Assembly: GCF_004337985.1 (NCBI RefSeq)
Contig: NC_043742.1
Span: 2,342,176-2,406,175 of the forward strand
Direction: 5' to 3'
DNA length: 64,000 nt
Source of the DNA: Pyricularia pennisetigena
Lineage: Eukaryota > Ascomycota > Sordariomycetes > Magnaporthales > Pyriculariaceae
Shown here: positions 35,641 to 47,754 of the stretch, one piece after another
Position numbering within the stretch: the first letter of the stretch is position 1
Layout: each line of letters begins with the position of its first letter
Notes under the pieces: model-generated
What the model was told of the DNA's origin: nothing
The model's database searches: none
What the model saw: the letters and a program-made list of their open reading frames with translations, nothing else
Translations under genes and position numbers: made by a program

Positions 35641-36453
35641 GGCGAATTAAAGCAATTATTGTAACTATTATTACAATAAAGTTAGTTCATTTACCCCGGA
35701 CTTAACCGGGTGCGGGGTACTTTTGCGATGTAGTGGCGTTAATTATAATTTACCCTCGTTACGATTGGGTTAATGCCTGTTTGGGTGGGTAAGGTATAAA
35801 TAGCTTTGTCCATTTAAAAATACTTTAATTAAGCTTTTTAACAAATGTATTCATCATATTTGTTAACGCAATTTTGCGATTATAATAATTGTTACGTGTA
35901 TTGGTTAAAAATTAAACGTTGGTTTAATCGTTACAATTTTTTAATAATCGTTACAAAAAGAATTTGGCGGCCGGGAAAAAGGTTTTTATTGTGAAAAAAA
36001 AGAAAAAAACTAATAAAGAAAAAAAGGCGGTATTTATAATTGGGTTTACGTATGGGGTTTTTTTACTGATAAAATAAGGCTAAAGTGGAAACGCCAGAAT
36101 TTCCTGAGTTTAACCGTAATAATTGTTACAATTCGCAATATCAAACCTTTTTATTTTTAATCGGGGCGCCGTTACGCCGTACCAACTTATATATGATCCA
36201 AGCTTTTAATTTACGTAATCATTATTATTATCCAGCATTTGGTCGTTTTATTTAGGCCGTAAATTGGGGATTTTAATATTTAATAATCATATATTTTACG
36301 CTGTTTAATAATCCTCCGCCCCTGGTTAATCTAATTCGGCGTCGCCTTTTTCGTCGGTCGACCTTTTTATAATCCAAAATACACTATTTAATTTAATTAG
36401 GATTTAATTTTAATCGCCTTTTAGCTTTTGGTTTATAAACTTATAAACGTTTT
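35641..36453. other. Unassigned AT-rich interval with TTGTAACA palindromes
   Basis: Contains near-palindromes at 35658-35677 and 36117-36136 and repeated CGTTACAA motifs near 35930-35960. A short minus-strand stretch near 36100-36200 reads GSYISWYGVTAPRL, which may be decayed coding sequence, but no family is recognised. It could be the upstream region of the SNF2-like relic or a further part of the helicase relic beyond copia copy 2. Confidence 0.4.
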
Positions 36454-37012
36454 TGTTAACCACATAGGTTGCTAACAGGGGTTTAGGCATTAGCCTAGGT
36501 GCGGCGTGGTGCTAGTTGCGTTGTAAAAACCTATAATTACAGGGCTTAAATGCACTAAATTGTTCATTAAATTTGGGATTAATAGATTTAATTCATTGGT
36601 GGGGGAGATTTTGCTTTATTTCCCTTACATATTCTCCGACATCGAAGTCGGGGTCCGTAACCCGCAAAGGGTTCCGGTGCCGCATACGATTTTCCGAAAA
36701 ATTATTTTGTATGCGTTGTTGAAAAAACACCTTTATTTCCATATAAACCATTTCTGGGTTCGTATAGATTTGCTGATTTGGTGAAAGTTTTAACCCGGTA
36801 CAGGGTAATTAATTCGTAAATGCAGGGTGGGTATCAAACCCGGTACAGGGTGAAACCTCATTTGCTGATTTTAAATCGCAACTCCTGCAATACACATAAA
36901 ATATAATAAAAAATCCGACAGCCCCAATAACCCCAAATCGGCACTATTTATTATGGTTTATATACAAATAAAAATGGACCTATTATATATTAAATAACGC
37001 ATATAACTAACA
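36454..37012 (-). repeat. 3' LTR of copia copy 2
   Basis: 559 bp, plus-strand ends TGTTAACCACA and ATAACTAACA. Confidence 0.92.
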
Positions 37013-37560
37013 CCCCCTTTCTTTTACTACTATTTACAAAAAGTCGGAAAAGAAAAGTACATAAAAATAAAACCTTAAAAAGAAATCCCTTTTATGTCCC
37101 AATCCGATTCGTACTCCGGATATAAACCCCCTGAGTCATTAAACCTTTTATACCGACCTGTAACTCCCGAAATGGACGAACCCCCGAATTGGAAAAAACC
37201 CCCAAAATTGTAATAACCCCCGGATTCGAACCCCGGATTTGCATAATATTAACCCACGGAATTTAATTATTAAACCAGGTAACTAGTTGGGCTGTTCGTT
37301 GGTAATAGTCCAAATTAAGTATATTATATAGGGTATTTCGAATGCGTAAATCGCCTAAAACACGAGCTTTTTTAATTTTAATTCAACTTTTGGTATAAAA
37401 TCGGTATAAATTGCTTATTAATTAACCTGTATATGGTAAGTTCGGGTAATACGGCCGGTATTAGGCTAACAAAAATCTAATATTTGTAAATAAAGGAAAT
37501 GTAATGGGTAATTAACTAACGAATTAATTAAATAATACCTTAAAATTTAGTAAATAAAAA
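37013..37560 (-). other. 3' tail of copia copy 2: polypurine tract, G-tract array, B-box-like motif
   Basis: The element's sense (minus) strand carries the polypurine tract, several GGGGG tracts (37140-37260) and the motif GGTTCGAATCC, with an A-box-like TAGTTACCTGG upstream. The same arrangement is in copy 3 (46915-47460). No protein frame is evident. Confidence 0.6.
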
Positions 37561-37576
37561 TTAAGCTTTTAGGGGT

Positions 37577-37969
37577 TTAAACTTTATAAATTTGAAAAAA
37601 AACCTTATTAATTGAAAACGTAAAAGGTTTTGTTAAACTATTAGCGGGTATTTGTTTGGACTCCAGGTATTTTAGGGTTATTAATCCTTTTATAATTAAT
37701 TCCCGTACGTAGTAAAATATTAATAACGTATATTTAATACGTTGGTGGTGCGTAAAATTATATGCGTTAATTATAAAATTTGTATTTTTTCCAAATATTG
37801 CAATAGGGCCTTTTATAGGTAATTCATTTTTTATAAATAAGTTTTTTAACCACTGTATTTTACGTAAAGCTTCCGCTAAAGTATCGGTTTCGGTTTTTGG
37901 AATGCTTAAAACTATAATATTAGCCTTTTTACATTTCCACGTTATAAGGACCCCAAATAGGGTATACAA
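37577..37969 (-). pseudogene. Copia RNase H, copy 2
   Basis: Open frame of 130 codons: LITWKCKKANIIVLSIPKTE (position of the TEAEY block, here TETDTLAEAL), QWLKNLFIKNELPIKGP, HHQRIKYTLLIFYYVRE and LESKQIPANSLTKPF, the normal copia terminus. It is isolated from RT by stops in the adjacent frame. Confidence 0.8.
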
Positions 37970-38529
37970 ATATCCGTAAATGGATTTTAAATTTTCCCTA
38001 ACCCCGGCAAAATCGCGATTACTAGAACCCAGTAATTTTAAACATTGAAAACCCCCTATTAATTAATTGGGCGGTAATATGGTTTTAAATTTTTTATTTC
38101 CGTAACAAATAAATAAGGATTTAATACCCGCTAAATAACGTAATAAACTTTTAATTACCGTTAAATGGATTGTAATAGTTTTTATTAAAAAACGTAAAAA
38201 CCACTAAACCGCAAAACTGATATCCGGGCGCGTTAATAGTATTAAATATATAAAAGTACCGATAATACGCTATAATAATTTGATTTCTAACGCATTTACG
38301 GGCTTACCACCGCTATATTTTAGCATACCCGGTTATAAAGGTACAAATATAAATTTGCAATTAATTGATTTGAACGTTGCTAATATTTCCTTTACATATT
38401 AATTTTAATGGAGCTAAAAAAGGCGCTTAGGTTTATTTTTTATAATATAAGCGCCTAAAGAATAGGTTGCAAAACCCCTGTTTTCCAGCGCGTATATTTT
38501 ATTGAACGGGTTTTTAAATCCTCAATATA

Positions 38530-38823
38530 TTACAATTTAGGACCTATCAGCAGGTAATCGTTTACAAAAATAACAATGAAATATTTCGATTTAACGTGAC
38601 AAAACACAACGGGATTAAAAATTAACGGTTTAAAACCTTTTTTAAAAAATAGGGTTTGAAATTTGTTTTGCCATTTTTTTAAACCCTGTTTCAAACCGTA
38701 TAACGCCTTTTCCAACTGTATAACCTGCAATTCTTTCGGATTATAACCCATTTCCATTAAAATTTTAACGGTAATAAGGTTACAAATTTTGGCCCATTCG
38801 TTAAAACCGTTTAGAGTTTGCAA
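38530..38823 (-). pseudogene. Copia reverse transcriptase, copy 2
   Basis: Frame contains VIQLEKALYGLKQGLKKWQN and FVNDYLLIGP. The catalytic YVDD has become FVND (38557-38568), a GAC-to-AAC change typical of RIP on the opposite strand. The N-terminal part of RT continues to about 39080 in broken frames. Confidence 0.8.
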
Positions 38824-39257
38824 ATATATATTGACGTTGGTAACATCACTATTTAAAGACGCACCGATAAAATCGATTTGTTTTATTTCCCAATTTTGTG
38901 CATTAATTATAACTAATGATATATGCCAGGTAAATGGTATATTAGTGTTAGCAAAAGTTTCGATATAATTCAGGCTTTCGACCTGTAAAAAACCCCTGAT
39001 AACAAACCTAGTTTTGTATTTTATAGGTTAATTATTTTCATTTTGTTTTAATTTGAATACCGGCCGGGTAAAAACAAGTCCACGGCCTGCAGGCATTTCA
39101 ATCTTAAAGATAAAACGGAAGGTTTTTGCAATAACGATTTGGTCGAATTTAAACGTTAAAAGAGCTTATTATTGAGTATTTTTAGGGCTATATAGGGCCT
39201 GTTAATAATTGTTTGGTTTACCGCTTTTAGTGGGTTTTTTTTATTTTCTTTTCTGGT

Positions 39258-41458
39258 TTAAAAATAAAAATAATGCACGTAATTTATTTTAATTGAATTT
39301 GGGTTTTCGAACTGCGAATTTAACTTCGTATTTTGTATTTTAGGTGCTGAAAATACCGGAATTTCCGTTGTTTTAGGTATTGGATTAAATACCGCTACCG
39401 TTATAAGCTTTGGGGGGCGAACAGCAAATTGTACAGGTTTGGCGGGAATTGTATTTTCAGGGTTTAAATACCCTGTAACGGGTGGTAATTGCCCTGTAGC
39501 AGGTAGCAAATACCCTGTAATAGGCTGTAAATACCCTATATTCTCAGGGTTGTTTAGGGGATAATTATCCGCTGGAACGCTATTAATTTGGTTTTTAATT
39601 CAGAATTAAAATCCCCTTTTAAATTTGTATTTTCCCCTTTTAAAATTTGTAGCGTTTCCCCTGGAATAGCCAAATTTTCAACGGTTATACCCTTTATAAT
39701 CCTTACGGTGAAAGTTTTATATACGGCCCGTTTAACGGATACGTAAACCAACGTTATAGAATTTGATAAATGGGTTGAAAACTTTACCGTTTCGGTGCGG
39801 GGAACCAATTTATTAAATTTTTGGCGTTTTTCCAGCGGTATAATAACCTGGTATATATTACCAATAACCCGAAAATGCCCTAAATTGGGCTTATAGGGTA
39901 ATCCAGGTTGGAATTCGGAATAAAATTCCTCATAGGGTGTTAAATCCCTATTAATTACCGCTAGACGGTTAATTAAATATACTATAGCAGGTAGTAAATA
40001 ATATTATAAATATAATGGTAGTCCCGCCGCTATAATAATGAGCTGAAATTTATCCGAACTAACCTTAATGGACCGTTCCGTTAATCCGTTTTGGCCGTGG
40101 TTATAAGGATTCGAAATGCTAAAATTAACACTTATATTTGTGAACCAATTTTAAAAGTTTGTATTAACCTCGTGCCCCCCATTAAAGTGAAAATTTAGGG
40201 GGTAACGCCCGTACATAGTTTTAAAAACCCTAAAAAAGCTTTTAATAACCACTTAAGCCTTAGGTCCGGTTTTATTTTTTAATGGGATCGACCACCGAAA
40301 ACGTGATTTTCGGTCCATTAATAACAAAAATACGGGTTCTTAATTCTGAGGATTAGGCTTAAAGGTTATTGTATCCCTTTTTATAAAATCGAAAATACTA
40401 GGGTGTGTAAGGAATGCGATTTTATTTGTACGCCTAACAAAAATGGTTTTAACACAAGCAATACAAATAATTGCTCTAATTTTGTTAAAATTAGGTAAAC
40501 TTTTTGTAATTTTAGCGGTTTTTTGTAGCAATAATAACCCTATATGCCCCAAACGCCTGTGTTATAACAGGGTTTTTTGGGCCTGGATTTCGTTATAATG
40601 ACTTGTAATTCCGTTTCCTTTAGGGGTTAACTAACCGTCCGTAATTTGTTTTAGCTTTTAAAGGAGGTAATTTACAGGGGCCTGCTTTAAACCGGTAATA
40701 AAGGAGGTTTTAGCAACGGACTTTTTGTGTGGGAAACTCCCTTTTTTGGAAATAGTCCCTTTTATATTAAATTGTATAAAAGGGATACCTAACGGTGTGC
40801 CGGGCCTACGGGGCCTAATTTTACGTGGAGTTTGAGGGTTTTTACGCCTAAATTTCTGCGTTATAGGTGAATTTACGGCTATTTCCGTATTTTGTTCGGG
40901 ATTTAGCTTTTTCGTTACCGTATTTTTTTCCGGTTCCGAATCGGTGTAAATTCTATAATCCTTTTCAGGGTTTATATTATTTAATTTTATTTCCAACGGG
41001 GCTGCGTAACCCTTTATAACCCCCTGTAAATCCATGCTAAAAACGGCGCTTTATTTACCTATTATATAGGCGTAATTCAAAATAATATTATTTCGAATAA
41101 GGATATCGCACTTTTCAACCTTTAAATAAAACGAATGTTTAACGGTATTTAAACGTCCCCACGCCTTACGATCTTTATCGTATACAATATTTTTTAATAA
41201 TACGCCCCTTATATTATAATGTTTCAAGCCATCAACGATATTTATTCCAAACGAGGGGATATATAAAACGTTATTTAACGTAACTTTTATAAATTCGTCA
41301 GCCTTTTGGCCGTAACAGATTTGTATTTTTACAGTTCCGGTGTTTACAGGTTTAATAGGGCCATTTCCTGTACCGATTTCGATTGTTAAACCGGGGGTAT
41401 AATCGGTAAAAAATTGTTTATTTGCAAAAATATGGTGCGTACTATTTATATTGTACAA
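39258..41458 (-). pseudogene. Copia integrase and protease-linker, copy 2
   Basis: Blocks in order from high coordinates: HHIFANKQFF and LNNVLYIPSFGINIV (41051-41458); MGHIGLLLLQKTAKITK and CIACVKTIFVRRTNKIA (40340-40552), the HHCC zinc finger region; the integrase core at about 39980-40340 in broken frames; and SNSITLVYVSVKRAVYKTF (39554-39808) in the region linking to RT. Frame order matches copy 3. Confidence 0.75.
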
Positions 41459-41499
41459 GATAAGGTAACCTAATTTCCATAATATAGGGGTTTTTTTTA

Positions 41500-42830
41500 C
41501 GCCGCGTCCAGGTTTCGTTTTAATTTTAAAATTAACTGTTAAAATTTGTGGTTTGAGCGTTTTACCGGTATCGGTTTCCGAATCCGAATCCGGACGTAAT
41601 TTTATAATTCCGCTTCTAGCGGAATTAACCTCCTGTTCCAGGGCGTTATACGTTACGTTTTCGTTAACGTTACCTGGAATCGAACCCGTAAATAATTCGA
41701 AATTTATAAAAACTATGGACGTTCCAGCGGTTAATTCGCTGGAATTGGAGGATTTAATATTTTTTGCAAAAGCAGAATTCGAATTAGAGTTGTTACTTTT
41801 AATCGTAATTTAGAAGTGGTTTCCTGCCCATTATTTTCCGTTTTAGCGCCCTTTTTAGCGTTTTTTACCCGTTGTTTTGCCTTTGAATCTATAATTAGCA
41901 GCTTCAGCCGGTATAAAGTTTAAAATCGAATTTTCGGTTATAAAGTCCGCCATAAGGTATTGCAAATTTAACTTTTCCGAATTTTGGCCTATTACCTGCA
42001 GGGCCCGTTGGGTATTGCGTTGGCGTTCGGTCTAAATAGGGAATATCCCCTCCAGGGCCCATAGTTGTTAATTCCGTACGTTTACGGGGTTAACTTGGAC
42101 GTTAATATTCGCTAATTTTACTACCAGTGAGTTAAAACGGTTGTTAAATTGAAGTATTAATCCTTTAAATTTCGAAAAATTCAAAGCGTGGAATTTCCGA
42201 TATAGTGAATTTCGACTAATTTCGGGTGCAACGGAATAACTATTGTCCAAAGCTTTATAAACCGTTGCGGGGCTTAAATATTATATAATAAATTTTAAAA
42301 ATTCTTTGGTTAAATTGTTTTTTATAAGCAATAATAGGATTAATTGCTCGTATTCCGGTAGAATATACCCAAATTTAGGGTTGGAAATAGATTCCGTTGT
42401 TTTTATAGTTTTAAGTTATACTACTAACGCTTATTTCCACAAATCGTAATTGTTATCTCCTATTAATTTACAATTTTCGGGGAAGGAAAATCCCCATTTC
42501 GATAATTTCTTATTTATCCCGTGACCTAAAATTAGGTTATTAGGTGGATCAGGGGGTGCGGTAGCCGTAGCTGGTTAAGCATCCAAATTGCCATTTCAAC
42601 TAATGGAATCACCGTTTTTCAGGTTTAATAGGGCAGTTAATTTTTAAATTGTCCTTTAAAATTGATTTATTTGCGTAATTAACGCTTTTAATTGCAGGTT
42701 TTGGGCCTGTAATTTAGCGGTTAAAACTTCGTTTGGGCTGGGTTTAGGCCCCCTATTTGTTGGAATTGGGCCTGGAAGGCCCGATATAGGGGTATTTTCC
42801 ATTATAGGGTAACTTAAATTATAATTGCAA
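41500..42830 (-). pseudogene. Copia gag, copy 2
   Basis: Contains the NNSYSVAPEISR and LYRKFHALNFSKFKGLILQF block at 42068-42250. The site used by gypsy A1 in copy 1 is uninterrupted here (gaaaa at 42486-42490). Confidence 0.7.
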
Positions 42831-43629
42831 TTCGCTAATTTATAGCTATAATTAATTATCCTAATCGCTTCAAGGTATATAAATACCCTATTAAATCTAG
42901 GATTTGCTATACCGTTTACCTTTTAACGGGTATAAGCCTGTAATTGCCAATTACAGGGTTTATTGCTATTTTCAATGGTTATAATCCACTAAAATACAGG
43001 GTTAGAATCCCTGAAATCCGTTATTAATAGGTGCCTTGGTATTTATACCAATCCAGGTGCACGTAACGAATTTAATTCGTTAAATGGGTGCAGGGTAAAC
43101 TGCGGGGTATCGTGCAGGGTAAGCTAACCACTAACGTAATTCCGCTAATGGGTTTGTGGGCTATTGTAAACCCTATTAAACGCACTAGGATTTAATGGGT
43201 TTGTGGGCTATTGTAAACCCTCTTAAAAGCATTAAAAAGTTTAATGGGCTATTAGCGAACGAATACAGGGGTTTTTGGCCCTGATTCGCTAGCGTGAGCC
43301 CTATTAAAATTTGAGCCAATTACAGTGGCGTGCACGATCCACAAAAACCACACCAAAAATTTTGGATTTGCAATACAAGCGATCGCTGCAATACCTGAAA
43401 AAGCCTGAGTCGAAACGCTAATTTTTAGCGATCCCTACTGTGACTATAGGGGGTTAAGTGCTGAATTAGCGCTTAAAACCAACAATTTTGCACAAAAACA
43501 GCAATATTTTCGTCAATATACATGCTGTAAGGATGCGACAATAACCAAAATAAAACCTAAATTTCAGGCTTTCCAACGATATAAAATGCACTTTAAAGCA
43601 CAAGCTAAAACCTTTCCGAGCTTATAATT
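42831..43629 (-). other. Leader region of copia copy 2
   Basis: Non-coding leader between gag and the 5' LTR. It contains a private duplication of about 60 bp around GGGTTTGTGGGCTATTGT (43147 and 43198) absent from copies 1 and 3. Confidence 0.6.
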
Positions 43630-44186
43630 TGTTAATAATATGGGTTGCTAACAGGGGTTTAAGCATTAGTTTAGGTGCGGCGTGGTGCTAATTGCGTTCT
43701 AAAAACCTGTAATTACAGGATTTAAATGCATTAAATTGATCACTCAATTTGGGATTAATAAATTTGATTTATTAATGGGGGAAATTTTGCTTTGTTTCCC
43801 TTATATATTTTCCGATATGGAAGTGGGGGTCCGCACCCCGCAAAGGGTTCCGGTACCGCATACGATTTTCCGAAAAATTATTTTGTATACGTTGTTGAAA
43901 AAACACCCTCATTTTTATACAAACCATTTCTGGGTTCGCACTAATTTGCTAATTTGGTAAAAATTTCAGCCCGGTACAGGGTAGCTACCTCGTAAATGCA
44001 GGGTGGGTATTAAACCCGGTACAGGGTAAAACCCCATTCGCTAACTTTAAATCGCAACTCCTGCAACGTATAGAATATAATAGAAAATCCGACAGCCCCA
44101 ACGGCCCCACTTCGGCACTATCTATTGTGGCTTATATATAGATAAAAGTGGACCCATTACATGCTAAATATCGCATATAATTAACA
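43630..44186 (-). repeat. 5' LTR of copia copy 2
   Basis: 557 bp, plus-strand ends TGTTAATAATA and ATAATTAACA. Confidence 0.92.
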
Positions 44187-46358
44187 CGTCCAATAGGGCG
44201 GAACGCGTGGTTCGAATATACCCAAAAAATCGGTTTATAGTAATTCCAACGCTTTTACCCGGTTATTGTCGTTTAAATTAAATTTAACGATATGTGGAAG
44301 GTTAATAGGGAATAACCGCGCTTATAAATACGTGAAAAAACTTAAATAAGTAATTTGTAAATGTTTAGCGTTTTTTTGTAAATTACGGGTTATTTGGTTA
44401 ATTTGGTTAATAATTTTGGTTTAGTTGGTTTATATTTAACGATGGATTTTTGCGTACCGAAATACTAATAAGGCGCAAAAAATATACGGTTTTTTTACGG
44501 TTAAGCCCGCGTGCGGTTCGTCCGCATTTTTGCTATAGGTTTGCGGAATCGTTTAATATTCACGCGCTGTATTGCATTATACGTTCCATATTAGGTATAT
44601 TTATACCTATACCCAAAAACAAAATGGAAAATATAATGCGAATTTTAAAATCCGGTTTGGAAAACTTAACGTAAATTTTCATTTTGTCGATTTTAAATGT
44701 AAATATATTCTACCGGATAATTATATCGGTTGCGTTTCGTTTAATAAATTTCTTGAATACGAAATCTTTTATTAGAATTAGCGTATTTGGGTAATACGGT
44801 TCCTAGCGTTTATATATGTAATAGTTTTAAAAATACGGGTGGCGGATAATGGTATAATATTCCTTATTAAAAATAGGAAACGCCGATAATCGTTAATTAG
44901 GGTTTTGCGTTCCAAACACTATATTATAAGCGTAATTCCGGGTCGGTCGAAAGGCTTTTTAACGAAACGCATTATCCTTTTATAATATAATTGGTCGAAA
45001 ACGTAGGTTTTAATTTTTATTGTAAAAGTTGCTGTGCACCCGAGTATAAATACGGTTATTGGTATAAATGCCCGGACCAAACGTAGCATAAAAAACAATT
45101 TTTTCAAAATTTTCCACTATTGAATTATATAAAATTTATTAATAATAAATAAAACGATACGTTGGTGGAATATAGGGTTTCAAAAGAATTTAAGGAATCG
45201 GTAATTGGTGGTTTATTCCGGGTGTGAAAAAATGTGCGTATATTTACAAACGGTTTACGGGTTTTAAAAAAGGTTATATTAAATAAAATTAGTTTTAATA
45301 ATAAAAACCGCATATTTATATTTACGTTTAAAATGGATTGGTCGATTAATTTGGGGTTTGTGGCGGAATAACGTTCTATATTGCGTAATTGTTTTTACCC
45401 TGATTTATCTAATGGGATTATTTGGAGAATGATGGTATTATTGCGAATAACCGAGGTAATTTGCAATATTATATTTTTCCCGTACCCGGTTTTTACCAGC
45501 AAAATAACATTTTTTATATTGTACAAAACCCGGTGTATATATTGCATTTAATTATAATATGGGATCCGTGCAGGAATATTGGGGGGTTTGTGGAAGTCTA
45601 AAAACTATATAACAGTTAAAAAAACGAATTTATATTATAGGTTTAAATTATTATAAGTTTTGGTTTTGGCGTATAATTCCGGGAAAACGTGTGCGTCGGA
45701 GGGGGGATTTACCGCCGCGTATGCGGGATTGGGACCGCGAAACATTGCGTCGATTTGGTGGGAAAACGAAATATATATAAGCGTATTTCCGGATATTATA
45801 TATATATAATTTAATACGAATATACAAAGGTTTGCGGAAATGATAGTTTTTTTTAATGGGTGTATATATAACGTATTATAAGATATATGTTTTGTACGGA
45901 TTATAAAATTAATCGTTTTGCGTTATTTGTATTAAAATTTATATATAAGAATTCCTTTCGCTTTTGCGATTTTTACATATAAATTTTAACGGATTATAAT
46001 CGTTATTAGTAAAATGCGAAATGGGTATCGATGGTATTTATGGGTGGACGTGTAATATATTAAATTGAACTTACTTTATACGGATTGTGCAATAAATAAT
46101 TTTACGATATTTGGATTAAAATTTATATATAAAAATTCCTTTCGCTTTTGCGATTTTTACATATAAATTTTAACGGACTGTAATCGTTATTATTAAAATG
46201 CGAAATGGGTATTAATGGTGTTTTTAGGTTAGTAATGGGGATACCGCCATAAACGGATAAAAGGCGGGTTATATCCAACTTTTGATTGGCGTACCGGGTG
46301 CAAAAAATTTTGGATTTATAAAAAAGGTTTACCAATTCCTATTTTTAACGATGTTTTC
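44187..46358 (-). pseudogene. RecQ-like DNA helicase relic
   Basis: The minus strand shows helicase motifs in order. VILLVKTGYGKN at 45473-45508 is motif I (compare AKTGFGKS; Ser to Asn by RIP). Then come IILQIIPLDKSG (motif Ia), a broken stretch at 45125-45313 where the DEAH box should lie but is not readable, VFILGCTATFTIKI near 45013-45054 (motif III, 'TAT-T'), and FVKKPFDRPGITLII near 44920, the DRP block typical of RecQ-type fungal helicases. The family unwinds DNA 3'-5' and is often multicopy in fungal subtelomeres. Copia copy 3 cuts the N-terminal side at 46358; copia copy 2 bounds the C-terminal side. A 184-bp tandem duplication lies at 45893-46228. RIP damage implies it was present in several copies. 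Confidence 0.65.
45893..46228. repeat. Tandem duplication, period about 184 bp
   Basis: ATTCCTTTCGCTTTTGCG recurs at 45951 and 46135 within about 150 bp of similar sequence. Copies differ mostly by C/T and G/A changes. The second unit is incomplete at its right end. Confidence 0.8.
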
Positions 46359-46914
46359 TGTTAACAATATGGGTTGCTAACAGGGGGTTAGGCATTAGCC
46401 TAGGTGCGGCGTGGTGCTAGTTACGTTGTAAAAGCCTGTAATTACAGGCTTTGTATGCACTAAATTCATTAATTTTTTGGGATTAATAGATTTAATTCAT
46501 TGGTGGGGGAGATTTTGCTTTATCTCCCTTACATATTCTCCGACATCGAAGTGGGGGTCCGCACCCCGCAAAGGGCTCCGGTACCGCACACGATTTTCCT
46601 AAAAATTATTTTGTATACGTTGTTGAAAAAACACTTTTATTCCCAAACAAACTATGTCTGGGTTCGCATTAATCTGCTAATTTGGTGAATATTTCAGCCC
46701 GATACAGGGTAATTAACTCGTAAATGCAGGGTGGGTATTAAACCCGGTACAGGGTGAAACCCCATTCGCTGACTTTGGATCGCGATTCCTGCAACATATA
46801 AAATATAGCAGAAAATCCGACAGCCCCAATAACCCCATTTCGGCACTACTTATTGTGGTTTATATACAAATAAAAGTGGACCCATTATATGCTATGTAAC
46901 GCATATAATCAACA
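46359..46914 (-). repeat. 3' LTR of copia copy 3
   Basis: 556 bp, plus-strand ends TGTTAACAATA and ATAATCAACA. Confidence 0.93.
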
Positions 46915-47754
46915 CCCCCTTTTTTTTGCTACTATCTACATAAAGTCGGAAAAGAAAAAGTACAAAAAAAAAAAAAACCCTAAAAAGAGATCCCCCTTAT
47001 GTCCCAACCCGATTCGAACTCCCGATATAAACCCCTTGGTCAATTAAGCCCTTTATACCGACCTGTAACCCCCGAAATGGACGAACCCCCGAATTGGAAA
47101 AAACCCCCAAAATTATAACAACCCCCGGATTCGAACCCCCGATTTGCATAATATTAACCCACGGAATTAACTGTTAAACCAGGTAGCTAATTTGGTTATT
47201 CGTTGGTAATCATCCAAACTAAACATAATATATAGGGTATTTCTAATGCGTATATCGCCCAAAACACGAGCTTTTTTAATTTTAATTCAACTTTTGGTAT
47301 AAAATCGGTATAAATTGCTTATTAATTAACCTGTATATGGTAAGTTCGGGTAATACGGCCGGTATTAGGCTAACAAAAATCTAATATTTGTAAATAAAGG
47401 AAATGTAATGGGTAATTAACTAACGAATTGATTAAATAATACCTTAAAATTTAGTAAATAGAAATTAAGCTTTTAGGGGTTTAAACCTTATAAATTTTAA
47501 AAAAATTTGTAAATTGGAAGCGTTAGGGGTTTTATTAGGCCATTAACGGGCATTTGTTAGGATCTTAGGTATTTTAAAGTTATTAATGCTTTTATAATTA
47601 ATTCCCGTACGTAATGAAATTTCAATAACGTATATTGAATACGTTAATGGTGCGTAAAATTATATTCGTTAATTATAAAATTTGTATTAGTTCCAAATAT
47701 TGCAATAAAGCCTTTTATAAATAGTCCAGTTTTTATAAATAAGTTTTTAAGCTA

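Larger units (their letters stand above)
36454..44186 (-). mobile_element. Copia family copy 2, full length
   Basis: 7733 bp with LTRs at 36454-37012 and 43630-44186. The polypurine tract appears as its complement CCCCCTTTCTTTT directly after the left LTR (37013-37025). Right to left: leader, gag, protease, integrase, RT, RNase H, 3' tail. The flanks cgttt(t) and cgtcc are compatible with a RIP-altered TSD only if one base is added, so a TSD is not established. Confidence 0.9.

Noticed and set aside
36448..44191. Target-site duplication for copia copy 2
   Set aside because: Flanks cgtttt and cgtcc match only if RIP changes and one extra base are assumed; not counted as a TSD.
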